From JBAUHN01 sp049680295 (GTDB lineage Bacteria; Pseudomonadota; Alphaproteobacteria; Rhodobacterales; Rhodobacteraceae), in the NCBI GenBank assembly GCA_049680295.1, contig JBAUHN010000309.1, positions 1-14,822 on the forward strand: 14,822 nucleotides of DNA, read 5' to 3'. Both the position numbers and the translations under genes were made by a program. A model generated the notes under the pieces. The model made no database searches, was not told the origin of the DNA, and was given only the letters and a program-made list of their open reading frames with translations. Positions 1-6,096 of this stretch are shown piece after piece (the first letter of the stretch is position 1; every line of letters begins with the position of its first letter).

Positions 1-1102
1 GGATGCGGGGCGTGCGCGCCGGGTGGCGTTGGTTGGCGAAACGCTGGATCAGGTGCGCGAAGTGATGATTTTTGGCGACAGCGGGATTTTGGCCTGCTCG
101 CCACCTGATCGGAAACCAACCTGGGAGGCCACACGCAAACGTTTGGTCTGGCCCAATGGCGCCGTGGCGAGCGTGCATACGGCCCATGATCCCGAAGGGT
201 TGCGGGGGCCGCAATTTGATGCGGCCTGGGTGGACGAGCTGGCCAAGTGGAAGAAGGCACAAGAGACCTGGGACATGCTGCAATTTGCCTTGCGTCTGGG
301 GGATCAGCCGAAGGTGTGCGTGACGACAACGCCGCGCAATGTCGGCGTGCTCAAAGCGTTGCTGGCGTCGCCATCAACGGTGGTGACCCATGCGGCAACC
401 GAGGCCAATAGGGCCAATCTGGCGACCTCGTTTCTGGAGGAGGTGCGCAGCCGCTACAAGGGGACGCGGTTGGGCCGTCAGGAATTGGACGGTGTGATGC
501 TGGTCGATGCGGAAGGCGCGTTATGGACCACGGCAGGGGTTGAGGCGTGCCGGGGTGAGAAACCGCCCCAGTTGGATCGGATTGTAGTCGCGGTGGACCC
601 GGCAGCCAGCAGTGGTGCAGCGGCGGATGAATGCGGGATCGTCGTGGTGGGGGCGCAAACCAAAGGTCCGCCGCAGGATTGGCGGGCCTGGGTGTTGGCC
701 GATTGCACAGTTGCGGGGGCCAGTCCCGCCGAGTGGGCCCGCACAGCGATTGCCGCGATGGAGCAATATGGTGCTGACCGTTTGGTGGCGGAAGTCAATC
801 AGGGCGGGCAGATGGTGGCGGAGGTGATCCGGCAGGTGGACCCGCTGGTGCCCTATAAGGCGGTACATGCCAGCCGTGGCAAGGCCGCGCGGGCGGAGCC
901 TGTGGCGGCCTTATATGAACAGGGTCGCGTGGCCCATGTCGCTGGATTGGATGCGTTGGAGGATCAGATGTGCCGGATGACGGCACGCGGGTTTGAAGGA
1001 TCCGGTTCACCTGACCGGGTCGATGCGCTGGTTTGGGCGTTACATGAGTTGATGATCGAGCCTGCCGCCCACTGGCGCGCGCCGGGAGTTCGGTCGCTTT
1101 AG
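1..1102 (+). CDS. Phage/GTA terminase large subunit, 5' partial (g2 homologue)
   Basis: This is the motor that packages DNA: an ATPase joined to an RNase H-like nuclease, docking on the portal. The reading frame is open to the left edge (first whole codon at base 2), and residues typical of this family precede the first possible GTG at 23, so the gene is cut by the window. The N-terminal Walker A region is missing. Numbering from base 23, a Walker B-like motif ends in Asp71-Glu72 (AAWVDELAKW), followed by a TTTP coupling motif at about 101-104. The nuclease domain shows Asp192 (VAVDPA), Glu257 (LVAEVNQGG) and Asp331/Asp334 (PDRVDALVWALHE), the usual acidic metal ligands. The stop is TAG at 1100-1102. 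The next gene in order is the portal. The DNA-packaging family assignment is firm; the GTA assignment comes from context. GTA terminases package host DNA with little sequence specificity. Confidence 0.95.
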   Translation, partial: DAGRARRVALVGETLDQVREVMIFGDSGILACSPPDRKPTWEATRKRLVWPNGAVASVHTAHDPEGLRGPQFDAAWVDELAKWKKAQETWDMLQFALRLGDQPKVCVTTTPRNVGVLKALLASPSTVVTHAATEANRANLATSFLEEVRSRYKGTRLGRQELDGVMLVDAEGALWTTAGVEACRGEKPPQLDRIVVAVDPAASSGAAADECGIVVVGAQTKGPPQDWRAWVLADCTVAGASPAEWARTAIAAMEQYGADRLVAEVNQGGQMVAEVIRQVDPLVPYKAVHASRGKAARAEPVAALYEQGRVAHVAGLDALEDQMCRMTARGFEGSGSPDRVDALVWALHELMIEPAAHWRAPGVRSL

Positions 1103-1123
1103 CGCGGCGCGTGCTGAGACGTC

Positions 1124-1160
1124 GGGAGCCTCCGGCGGGAGTATTTGGCGAAGGGTGAAG
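1124..1160 (+). repeat. Rhodobacteraceae-type intergenic repeat with short hairpin
   Basis: The segment GGGAGCCTCCGGCGGGAG, continuing into GTATTTGGCGAAGGGTGAAG, resembles a motif I recognise from many Rhodobacteraceae intergenic regions (GC-rich arm, then GGAGTATTT and a purine-rich AAG-like tail). It can form a short CTCC/GGAG stem (1130-1133 with 1138-1141, GGCG loop) followed by a small ATTT tract. The recognition is from memory and there is only one copy in this window. Its function is unknown; it may be a 3'-end or transcript-processing element. Confidence 0.5.
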
Positions 1161-1227
1161 CCGAAAGCGCGCGGGGATGCAGCGTTCGGTGGGTACCAGA
1201 GATTTTAATCAAATTGCAGCAAATTGG

Positions 1228-1265
1228 TTTTGCGTTTGGGGCATGGCTTTGAACGTGACGCAAAA
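1228..1265. repeat. 8-bp inverted repeat upstream of portal
   Basis: TTTTGCGT at 1228-1235 is the exact reverse complement of ACGCAAAA at 1258-1265, with 22 bp between the arms. The left arm overlaps a smaller stem GCAAA/TTTGC (1219-1223 with 1229-1233). This could be an operator dyad or an mRNA hairpin ahead of the portal gene. With 8-bp arms it could also be chance. Confidence 0.35.
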
Positions 1266-1290
1266 TCTGCCGTGAGGGGATGGATCAATT

Positions 1291-1296
1291 GAGGAG
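1291..1296 (+). promoter_or_regulatory. Ribosome binding site of portal gene
   Basis: GAGGAG lies 8 nt before the ATG at 1305 and fixes that start. Because the portal is separated from the terminase by 202 bp, translation here cannot depend on read-through coupling. Confidence 0.75.
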
Positions 1297-1304
1297 CGAC
1301 AACA

Positions 1305-2483
1305 ATGGTTTTTGATTTTCTACGGCGGGCTGCGGCGGCGGATACGCCAGAGCAGAAGGCAAGTGCGACCGGGCCGGTTGTGGCGTATCAGACAAATGGT
1401 CGGGTGGCGTGGAGCCCGCGTGATGCGGTGTCACTGACACGGACCGGGTTTTCCGGCAATCCTGTCGGGTTTCGGTCGGTCAAGCTGATCGCGGAAGCGG
1501 CGGCCGCTTTGCCATTGGTGTTGCAGGATGCAGACCAGCGCTATGATCAGCATCCGGTGCTGGATCTGGTGACGCGGCCCAATCCGGCGCAGGGACGTGC
1601 GGAATTGCTGGAGGCGGTCTATGGTCAGATATTACTGTCGGGCAATGGCTATGTCGAGGCGGTGTCAGATGACACCGGCGCGCCGGTTGAGTTGCATGTG
1701 CTGCGGTCTGACCGGATGTCGGTTGTGCCGGGGGCAGACGGCTGGCCGGTGGCTTATGAATATGCGGTTGGCGGGCGCAAACATCGGTTTGATGCCAGCG
1801 GGCCAGCGGTTCCGGTGTGCCATATCAAGAGCTTTCATCCGCAGGATGATCATTACGGTTTTAGCCCGATGCAGGCGGCGGCGATGGCTGTGGACGTGCA
1901 TAATTCGGCCAGCCGCTGGTCAAAGGCATTGCTGGACAATGCCGCGCGCCCCAGTGGGGCCATTGTGTACCGGGGGGCTGAGGGGCAAGGCAAGTTGAGC
2001 ACGGATCAGTATGACCGGTTGGTCAGCGAGATGGAGAGCCATCATCAGGGTGCGCGCAATGCCGGGCGTCCGATGTTGCTGGAAGGCGGGCTTGATTGGA
2101 AGCCGATGGGGTTTTCGCCCTCGGATATGGAATTTCAGAAAACCAAGGAAAGTGCTGCGCGCGAGATCGCCTTGGCGTTCGGGGTGCCGCCGATGTTGTT
2201 GGGCATTCAGGGCGATGCCACTTACGCCAATTACCAGGAGGCCAACCGGGCGTTTTACCGGCTGACGGTCTTGCCATTGGCGACGCGGGTCACGGCGGCG
2301 CTGGCGCATTGGATATCAACACATACCGGCGAGCGGCTGGATCTTAAGCCTGATCTGGATCAGGTGCCTGCCTTGGCCACGGAACGTGATGCGCAATGGG
2401 GCCGGGTTGCGGGGGCCACGTTTCTGACAGATGCCGAAAAGCGCGGGCTGCTTGGATTGCCTACGGTGAGCGGTGATGGCTGA
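1305..2483 (+). CDS. Phage portal protein, HK97 family (GTA g3 homologue)
   Basis: The portal protein forms the dodecameric ring at one head vertex through which the terminase pumps DNA and to which the neck attaches. The product has 392 residues, normal for HK97-type portals. Family signatures are visible: an N-terminal wing (GFRSVKLIAEAAAALPL, about 56-72), a central GNGYVEAV (113-120), FHPQDDHYGFSPMQAA (177-192) and the stem/crown block FQKTKESAAREIALAFGVPP (277-296), followed by a YANYQEANRAFYRLTVLPL-type helix. The start is ATG with a strong GAGGAG site 8 nt upstream. The 3' end overlaps the next gene by 8 nt. Leu codons CTG and TTG are used about equally, unlike in the capsid gene. Confidence 0.96.
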   Translation: MVFDFLRRAAAADTPEQKASATGPVVAYQTNGRVAWSPRDAVSLTRTGFSGNPVGFRSVKLIAEAAAALPLVLQDADQRYDQHPVLDLVTRPNPAQGRAELLEAVYGQILLSGNGYVEAVSDDTGAPVELHVLRSDRMSVVPGADGWPVAYEYAVGGRKHRFDASGPAVPVCHIKSFHPQDDHYGFSPMQAAAMAVDVHNSASRWSKALLDNAARPSGAIVYRGAEGQGKLSTDQYDRLVSEMESHHQGARNAGRPMLLEGGLDWKPMGFSPSDMEFQKTKESAAREIALAFGVPPMLLGIQGDATYANYQEANRAFYRLTVLPLATRVTAALAHWISTHTGERLDLKPDLDQVPALATERDAQWGRVAGATFLTDAEKRGLLGLPTVSGDG

Positions 2484-2724
2484 GACACGGTTTGAGCGTT
2501 TCGAATGTGCGCCGGGGCTGCGGTTACAGGCGCATGAACGGGTCAGCGAGATCCACAACCACAATATCTTACGACGGCTCGACCGGGTTGAAGAGATGAT
2601 GGAGCGGTTGGAAAAACGGCTTTGGTTGACGGTTTACGGCATCATAGGTGTGATTTTGGCGGAGGCCATTCAATCATTTGTTGTCGGCGTGCCAATGGCC
2701 GCCCAGGCGGCAGGGCTGCAATGA
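2476..2724 (+). CDS. Small GTA head-formation protein (g3.5 type)
   Basis: This 82-residue protein sits in the slot occupied in RcGTA by the small gene between portal and protease (family of RCAP_rcc01685, annotated as GTA head formation protein). Residues 20-50 form a charged amphipathic helix that could be a coiled coil (RRLDRVEEMMERLEKRLW). Residues 50-71 are a hydrophobic stretch (LTVYGIIGVILAEA...) resembling a single membrane segment, with a small Ala/Gly tail. The preferred start is ATG 2476, overlapping the portal stop by 8 nt; a GTG immediately upstream is possible. Its stop overlaps the next ATG (ATGA). It is too small to be a scaffold of normal size. The family call rests mainly on position, size and the helix-plus-hydrophobic layout. 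Confidence 0.8.
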   Translation: MAETRFERFECAPGLRLQAHERVSEIHNHNILRRLDRVEEMMERLEKRLWLTVYGIIGVILAEAIQSFVVGVPMAAQAAGLQ

Positions 2725-3311
2725 AAATAGGGAATTTAGCAATGGTAGACAACGTTCAGACAGAGACCGGGTTGGAGCATAAATTCGCGCGATTTGGCGA
2801 TGGGTTGCAGGTGGTGGATGGCTGCGCGATCAGCGGCTATGCCAGCCTGTTTGGTGCGGCTGATCAGGGCGGCGATGTGGTTCAGGCGGGGGCCTATGCG
2901 GCGTCGTTGAAATCGGTCGCCCGCGATGGGCGCAGTATCAAGATGCTGTGGCAGCATGATCCGGCGCATCCCATTGGGATTTGGGACGAGGTGCGCGAGG
3001 ATGCCAAGGGGCTGTGGGTCAAGGGACGGTTGCTGGACAGTGTCGCCAAGGGGCGCGAAGCGGCGGCGCTGATCGCGGCTGGTGCCATTGACGGGCTGTC
3101 GATTGGGTACCGCGCTGTGCGGGCGACAAAGAACAACAAGGGCCAGCGGCTCTTGACGGAACTGGAGCTTTGGGAGGTGTCGCTGGTGACCTTTCCGATG
3201 CTTCCCAGTGCGCGGGTTGCGGGCAAGTCGGAGCAGACTGAGCTGGACGGAACCCTGCGTGAGATGGCGGCGGCCTTTGAGGGCGCGCGCGCTGAAATGG
3301 CGCGGCGTTAG
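2721..3311 (+). CDS. HK97-family prohead protease (GTA g4 homologue)
   Basis: This is the capsid maturation serine protease, which removes the N-terminal delta domain of the major capsid protein during head assembly. The 196-residue product carries the family pattern: catalytic His79 in KMLWQHDPAHPIG, catalytic Ser127 in IDGLSIGYR, and the ELELWEVSLVTFPMLPSA block (147-164) with a conserved Glu. The N-terminal ISGYASLF (about 37-44) is also typical. ATG 2721 overlaps the previous stop as ATGA. A second in-frame ATG at 2742 has a better-placed AGGGA (8 nt upstream), so the true start could be 21 nt later. It lies directly before its substrate, the capsid gene. Confidence 0.94.
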   Translation: MKIGNLAMVDNVQTETGLEHKFARFGDGLQVVDGCAISGYASLFGAADQGGDVVQAGAYAASLKSVARDGRSIKMLWQHDPAHPIGIWDEVREDAKGLWVKGRLLDSVAKGREAAALIAAGAIDGLSIGYRAVRATKNNKGQRLLTELELWEVSLVTFPMLPSARVAGKSEQTELDGTLREMAAAFEGARAEMARR

Positions 3312-3316
3312 CGCGC
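3287..3316 (+). other. GC-rich hairpin across the protease stop codon
   Basis: GCGCGCT (3287-3293) pairs with AGCGCGC (3310-3316), giving a 7-bp stem with a 16-nt loop that includes the TAG stop (3309-3311). No T-run follows, so a factor-independent terminator is unlikely. It could stabilise the capsid mRNA 5' region. Such GC-alternating stems arise easily by chance. Confidence 0.3.
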
Positions 3317-3357
3317 AGTGAACGCGGCGCTGTTGGCGCGGCGCAACCAAACAGATT

Positions 3358-3363
3358 GAGGGA
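3358..3363 (+). promoter_or_regulatory. Ribosome binding site deciding capsid start
   Basis: GAGGGA lies 7 nt before the ATG at 3371. The frame is open from a TTG at 3356, but that TTG overlaps this site and has no comparable signal, so 3371 is the likely start. Confidence 0.75.
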
Positions 3364-3370
3364 ACTGCAA

Positions 3371-4564
3371 ATGAGCAAGACCGAAGCGAAGGCTCGGGGC
3401 GGGGAAGATATGTCCGCTGCCAGCCAAGTCAGTCAGGCGGTCACGGGCTTTGTCCATGACTTCAAAGGCTTCCGAGAGGAGATTGAAACCAAAATGCAAC
3501 AAACAGAAGAGCGAATGACCATGTTGGACCGCAAATCACAAAACACTGCCGCAACCACCTTTGCCCGCACACCTCTGGGCGGTGCTATCGACGCAGGGGC
3601 ACCGCATCAGAAAGCCTTTAACGCGTATTTGCGTTCAGGCGATGATGATGGGCTGCGCGGGCTTGAGGTTGAGACCAAAGCGCTGTCAACGGCTGTCAAT
3701 TCCGATGGTGGCTATCTGGTGGATCCGCAGACATCCGAGCGGGTGCAATCGGTGCTGAATGCCACGGCGTCGATCCGGTCTATTGCCTCCGTGGTCAACG
3801 TCGAGGCGACGTCTTATGACGTGCTGGTCGATCACACGGATATCGGTGTGGGCTGGGCCACAGAAACGGCGGCCGTTACGGAAACTGCGACGCCGCAGAT
3901 TGACCGGATCACCATTCCCCTGCACGAGTTGAGCGCGCTACCCAAAGCGTCGCAACGTCTGCTGGATGACAGTGCCTTTGACATTGAAGGTTGGCTGGCG
4001 GGTCGTATTGCCGATAAATTCTCGCGTGCGGAGGCTGCATCATTCATCAATGGTGACGGTGTCGACAAGCCGCGTGGGTTTCTGGATCACACTGCTGTTG
4101 ACAATGACGTTTGGGCCTGGGGCAACATCGGATATATCCCCACCGGCGTTGATGGCGGCGTGACCGGTGACGCGATTGTCGATCTGGTCTATGCGCTGGG
4201 TGCGCAGTACCGTGCAGGCGCATCGTTTGTGATGAATTCACGCACCGCCGGGGTTGTGCGCAAGCTGAAAGATCTTGATGGCCGGTTCTTGTGGTCGGAC
4301 GGTCTGGCTGCGGCTGAGCCTGCGCGTCTGATGGGGTATCCGGTGTTGATCGCCGAAGATATGCCGGATGCGGCGTCAGGATCGGATTCCATTGCATTTG
4401 GTGATTTCGCAGCTGGCTATACCGTGGCCGAACGCCCGGATTTGCGGGTTCTGCGTGACCCCTTTAGCGCCAAGCCACATGTGCTGTTTTATGCGACCAA
4501 ACGCGTCGGCGGTGACGTCAGTGATTTTGCCGCGATCAAACTGCTGAAATTCGCAACTTCCTGA
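3371..4564 (+). CDS. Major capsid protein, HK97 fold (GTA g5 homologue)
   Basis: This is the shell protein of the GTA head. The precursor is 397 residues. Residues 1-60 are polar and helical (GFREEIETKMQQTEERM) as in the delta/scaffold domain of HK97-type capsids. The mature domain follows, with conserved TAVNSDGGYLVDPQTSE (107-123), ASIRSIASVVNV and a C-terminal FGDFAAGYTVAERPDLRVLR block. The likely maturation cleavage is after Lys103 (ETK/ALSTAV), leaving about 294 residues; this is inferred from the HK97 and RcGTA pattern. By hand count Leu is encoded by CTG 20 times and TTG 6 times, against rough parity in the portal gene, consistent with selection for high expression. The gene has its own ribosome binding site and is followed by a structured gap, so it is the most independent unit of the cluster. 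Confidence 0.97.
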   Translation: MSKTEAKARGGEDMSAASQVSQAVTGFVHDFKGFREEIETKMQQTEERMTMLDRKSQNTAATTFARTPLGGAIDAGAPHQKAFNAYLRSGDDDGLRGLEVETKALSTAVNSDGGYLVDPQTSERVQSVLNATASIRSIASVVNVEATSYDVLVDHTDIGVGWATETAAVTETATPQIDRITIPLHELSALPKASQRLLDDSAFDIEGWLAGRIADKFSRAEAASFINGDGVDKPRGFLDHTAVDNDVWAWGNIGYIPTGVDGGVTGDAIVDLVYALGAQYRAGASFVMNSRTAGVVRKLKDLDGRFLWSDGLAAAEPARLMGYPVLIAEDMPDAASGSDSIAFGDFAAGYTVAERPDLRVLRDPFSAKPHVLFYATKRVGGDVSDFAAIKLLKFATS

Positions 4565-4580
4565 CTTGGGAGGTCGCGAT

Positions 4581-4611
4581 CGCGGACGGCGGGATATCCC
4601 TGCCGTCCGTG
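4581..4611 (+). other. Stable hairpin just after capsid stop
   Basis: CGGACGGC (4583-4590) pairs exactly with GCCGTCCG (4602-4609). Adding a G-U and a C-G pair extends the stem to 4581/4611. The interior GGGATATCCC is itself self-complementary, with one bulged T at 4601. It begins 17 nt after the capsid stop. Without a downstream T-tract it looks more like a 3'-end protecting or attenuating hairpin than a full intrinsic terminator. Confidence 0.6.
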
Positions 4612-4630
4612 CCGGGTGCGCACGCTTTAG

Positions 4631-4679
4631 CCATTTGCATTGTCTAGCTGCTCCCCCTCCGACCGAGCAATGCAGATGG
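4631..4679 (+). other. 12-bp inverted repeat with pyrimidine-rich loop
   Basis: CCATTTGCATTG (4631-4642) pairs with CAATGCAGATGG (4668-4679): 12 continuous pairs, one of them G-U. The 25-nt loop (4643-4667) contains CTCCCCCTCC. A 12-bp arm is unlikely to be chance in a 167-bp gap. Confidence 0.6.
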
Positions 4680-4692
4680 GTGCGTGCCCGGA

Positions 4693-4708
4693 TCCTGCAG
4701 CCGCAGGA
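4693..4708 (+). other. Small hairpin before connector ribosome binding site
   Basis: TCCTGC (4693-4698) pairs with GCAGGA (4703-4708) around an AGCC loop. Its right arm overlaps GGAGGGG (4706-4712), so it competes with pairing to the CCCCTCC loop upstream. Confidence 0.45.
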
Positions 4709-4720
4709 GGGGCCGAAACT

Positions 4721-4724
4721 GGAG
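4721..4724 (+). promoter_or_regulatory. Ribosome binding site of connector gene
   Basis: GGAG lies 7 nt before ATG 4732 and 10 nt before ATG 4735. A stronger-looking GGAGGGG at 4706-4712 is about 19 nt away, too far for either start. Confidence 0.6.
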
Positions 4725-4731
4725 ATATTCC

Positions 4732-5331
4732 ATGATGTTGATCGAAGAAACCACAGTGCCGGATGCAGAACTGCCGGTTGAGGAATTCAAAGCGCATCTG
4801 CGGCTGGGGACCAGCTTTGGTCAGGACAGTGCGCAGGACGAAGTGTTGCGCAGCTTTTTGCGCGCCGCGATGGCCGCGATTGAGGCGCGCACCGGTAAGA
4901 TACTGATTACGCGGAGTTTTAACTGGTCGCTGACCCTGTGGCGCAATCGTGCAGCGCAAGGGCTGCCGGTGGCACCTGTGACGGCGATCAACCGTGTGGC
5001 CATTGTGGCTTGCGATGGCGGCGAGACCGATGTCGACGCGGGCAGCTATTGGTTGGCGCGCGACAGTCAGCGCCCACAATTGCGTGCAACGGGGGCGTGT
5101 TTGCCCGCCATCCCGACCGCTGGATCCGTGGTGATCGAATTTGATGCAGGATACGGTGCCGCATGGTCCGATCTGGCGTCGGATTTGCAACAGGCGGTGC
5201 TGTTGCTGGCGGCACATTACTATGAGTTTCGCAATGAAACCGCCCTGAGTGAGGGCTGCATGCCTTTTGGTGTCAGCAGTCTGATTGAGCGTTACAAGCT
5301 TGTGCGTCTGGGTGCGGGGGCTGTGCAATGA
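4732..5331 (+). CDS. Head-tail connector/adaptor, gp6-like (GTA g6 homologue)
   Basis: This adaptor forms the first neck ring beneath the portal. The 199-residue product has the layout of the phage gp6/phiE125 gp8 connector family: an N-terminal helical part (PVEEFKAHLRL, about 15-25; DEVLRSFLRAAMAAIEARTG, 36-55), a beta-rich middle (SFNWSLTLWRN; LPVAPVTAINRVAIV) and a C-terminal helix (SDLQQAVLLLAAHYYEFRNE, 150-169). Two adjacent ATGs (4732, 4735) are possible; 4732 is better spaced from GGAG. The stop overlaps the next start as ATGA. It lies after the structured leader and opens the tightly coupled neck/tail block. Confidence 0.9.
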   Translation: MMLIEETTVPDAELPVEEFKAHLRLGTSFGQDSAQDEVLRSFLRAAMAAIEARTGKILITRSFNWSLTLWRNRAAQGLPVAPVTAINRVAIVACDGGETDVDAGSYWLARDSQRPQLRATGACLPAIPTAGSVVIEFDAGYGAAWSDLASDLQQAVLLLAAHYYEFRNETALSEGCMPFGVSSLIERYKLVRLGAGAVQ

Positions 5332-5666
5332 GCACGCCGAGATTGAACCGTACATTGGTGCTGGAGGCCCCACAAACCGTATCGGACGGGGCGGGTGGTT
5401 TTACCCAGATCTGGCAGCCCATGGGCAACCTATGGGCCGAAATCACCGCCAGAACGGGCCGCGAGCGCGAACAGACCGGGGCACCAATATCAGCTATGAG
5501 TTACAAGATCGTGGTGCGCGGAGCACCTTATGGGGCGCCGGACCGGCCCTTGCCACAGCAGCGTTTTCGCGAAGGGGCGCGGATATTTTTGATCCAGGCG
5601 GTAGCGGAACGTGATCTCGACGGGCGTTATCTGATCTGCTTTGCCGACGAAGAGGTGGTGGTATGA
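5328..5666 (+). CDS. Head-tail closure/joining protein (GTA g7 homologue)
   Basis: This 112-residue small beta-barrel neck protein belongs to the SPP1 gp16/phage head-tail joining group, which seals the head after DNA packaging and links to the tail. Typical segments are SDGAGGFTQIWQPMGNLWAEI (about 19-39) and the C-terminal GARIFLIQAVAERD followed by a GRYLICFADEE strand pair. It overlaps both neighbours by 4 nt (ATGA at 5328 and 5663), implying translational coupling. The family assignment is from sequence layout and conserved position. Confidence 0.88.
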   Translation: MSTPRLNRTLVLEAPQTVSDGAGGFTQIWQPMGNLWAEITARTGREREQTGAPISAMSYKIVVRGAPYGAPDRPLPQQRFREGARIFLIQAVAERDLDGRYLICFADEEVVV

Positions 5667-6073
5667 GCTATGCAATGGCGGGTGCGCTGCAGGCGGCCAT
5701 TTACACCGCCTTGGTGGGGGACACGGCGCTGGACGCGTTGGTGAGCGGCGCGATTTACGATGCAGTGCCCAGTGGCACAGCGCCAGACACCTACGTCAGC
5801 GTGGGTCAGGAAACGGCGCGCGATGCATCCGACAAGACCGGCAATGGGGCGGTGCATCTGGTGGATGTGGCGGTGATCACCACCGAGCCGGGGTTTGCTT
5901 CGGCCAAGGCCGTCGCGGCTGCGATTTCAGATGTGCTGAGCGATGCCGATTTGACGTTGTCGCGGGGGCGGTTGGTGTCGCTGCGGTTTGTGCGCGCACA
6001 GGCTGTGCGGATTGACGCAAGTGCGGCGCGTGAAATCCGGTTGCGATTTCGGGCGCGTGTCGAAGACGAATAA
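5663..6073 (+). CDS. Tail terminator / completion protein, DUF3168 (GTA g8 homologue)
   Basis: The 136-residue product matches the DUF3168 tail terminator pattern: an N-terminal helix with AMAGALQAAIYTALVGD (about 4-20), LDALVSGAIYDAVPSGTAPDTYVSVGQ, and the central strand VHLVDVAVITTEPGFASAK (84-102) followed by a helix. Such proteins cap the upper end of the tail tube and fix where it joins the neck. It starts within the previous stop (ATGA). A 23-nt gap with a fresh ribosome binding site follows, so the tail tube gene is initiated independently. Confidence 0.9.
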   Translation: MSYAMAGALQAAIYTALVGDTALDALVSGAIYDAVPSGTAPDTYVSVGQETARDASDKTGNGAVHLVDVAVITTEPGFASAKAVAAAISDVLSDADLTLSRGRLVSLRFVRAQAVRIDASAAREIRLRFRARVEDE

Positions 6074-6084
6074 TTTCATTTCAC

Positions 6085-6089
6085 AGGAG
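6085..6089 (+). promoter_or_regulatory. Ribosome binding site of major tail protein
   Basis: AGGAG lies 7 nt before ATG 6097. Together with the capsid and portal sites it is among the strongest in the window, fitting a product needed in many copies. Confidence 0.7.
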
Positions 6090-6096
6090 AATACCG

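Larger units (their letters stand above)
1103..1304. other. 202-bp intergenic gap between terminase and portal
   Basis: No convincing gene is seen. The gap holds a rhodobacterial-type intergenic repeat (1124-1160), a direct repeat CAAATTG at 1210-1216 and 1220-1226 (10-bp period), and an exact 8-bp inverted repeat TTTTGCGT (1228-1235) / ACGCAAAA (1258-1265). The portal ribosome binding site is at its right end. It is the longest gene-free stretch in an otherwise tightly packed cluster. I see no convincing -35/-10 pair. Confidence 0.7.
4565..4731 (+). promoter_or_regulatory. Structured 167-nt leader between capsid and connector genes
   Basis: No gene is supported here. Three predicted hairpins follow one another: 4581-4611, 4631-4679 and 4693-4708. 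The loop of the middle one contains CTCCCCCTCC (4651-4660), which resembles an anti-Shine-Dalgarno sequence and is complementary to both GGAGGGG (4706-4712) and the GGAG ribosome binding site (4721-4724). No T-run follows any stem. I infer a regulatory or RNA-stability element lowering connector/tail output relative to capsid. No promoter is evident. Confidence 0.5.

Noticed and set aside
1205..1208. TTAA half-site as a possible CtrA box upstream of the portal
   Set aside because: There is no second TTAA at the expected 7-bp spacing.
3356..3370. TTG 3356 as the capsid start
   Set aside because: It overlaps the GAGGGA ribosome binding site that serves ATG 3371.
4566..4781. A 71-codon forward reading frame spanning the leader after the capsid gene
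   Set aside because: It overlaps the connector start in another frame, has Arg/Cys-rich low-quality composition and resembles no family. The inverted repeats explain the region better.
4627..5373. Long minus-strand reading frames, here and opposite g15 and cysE (for example 9811-10770, 13798-14580)
   Set aside because: They lie antisense to genes with clear family motifs, have Arg/His/Pro-rich composition and no ribosome binding sites, and arise from the codon bias of the GC-rich coding strand.
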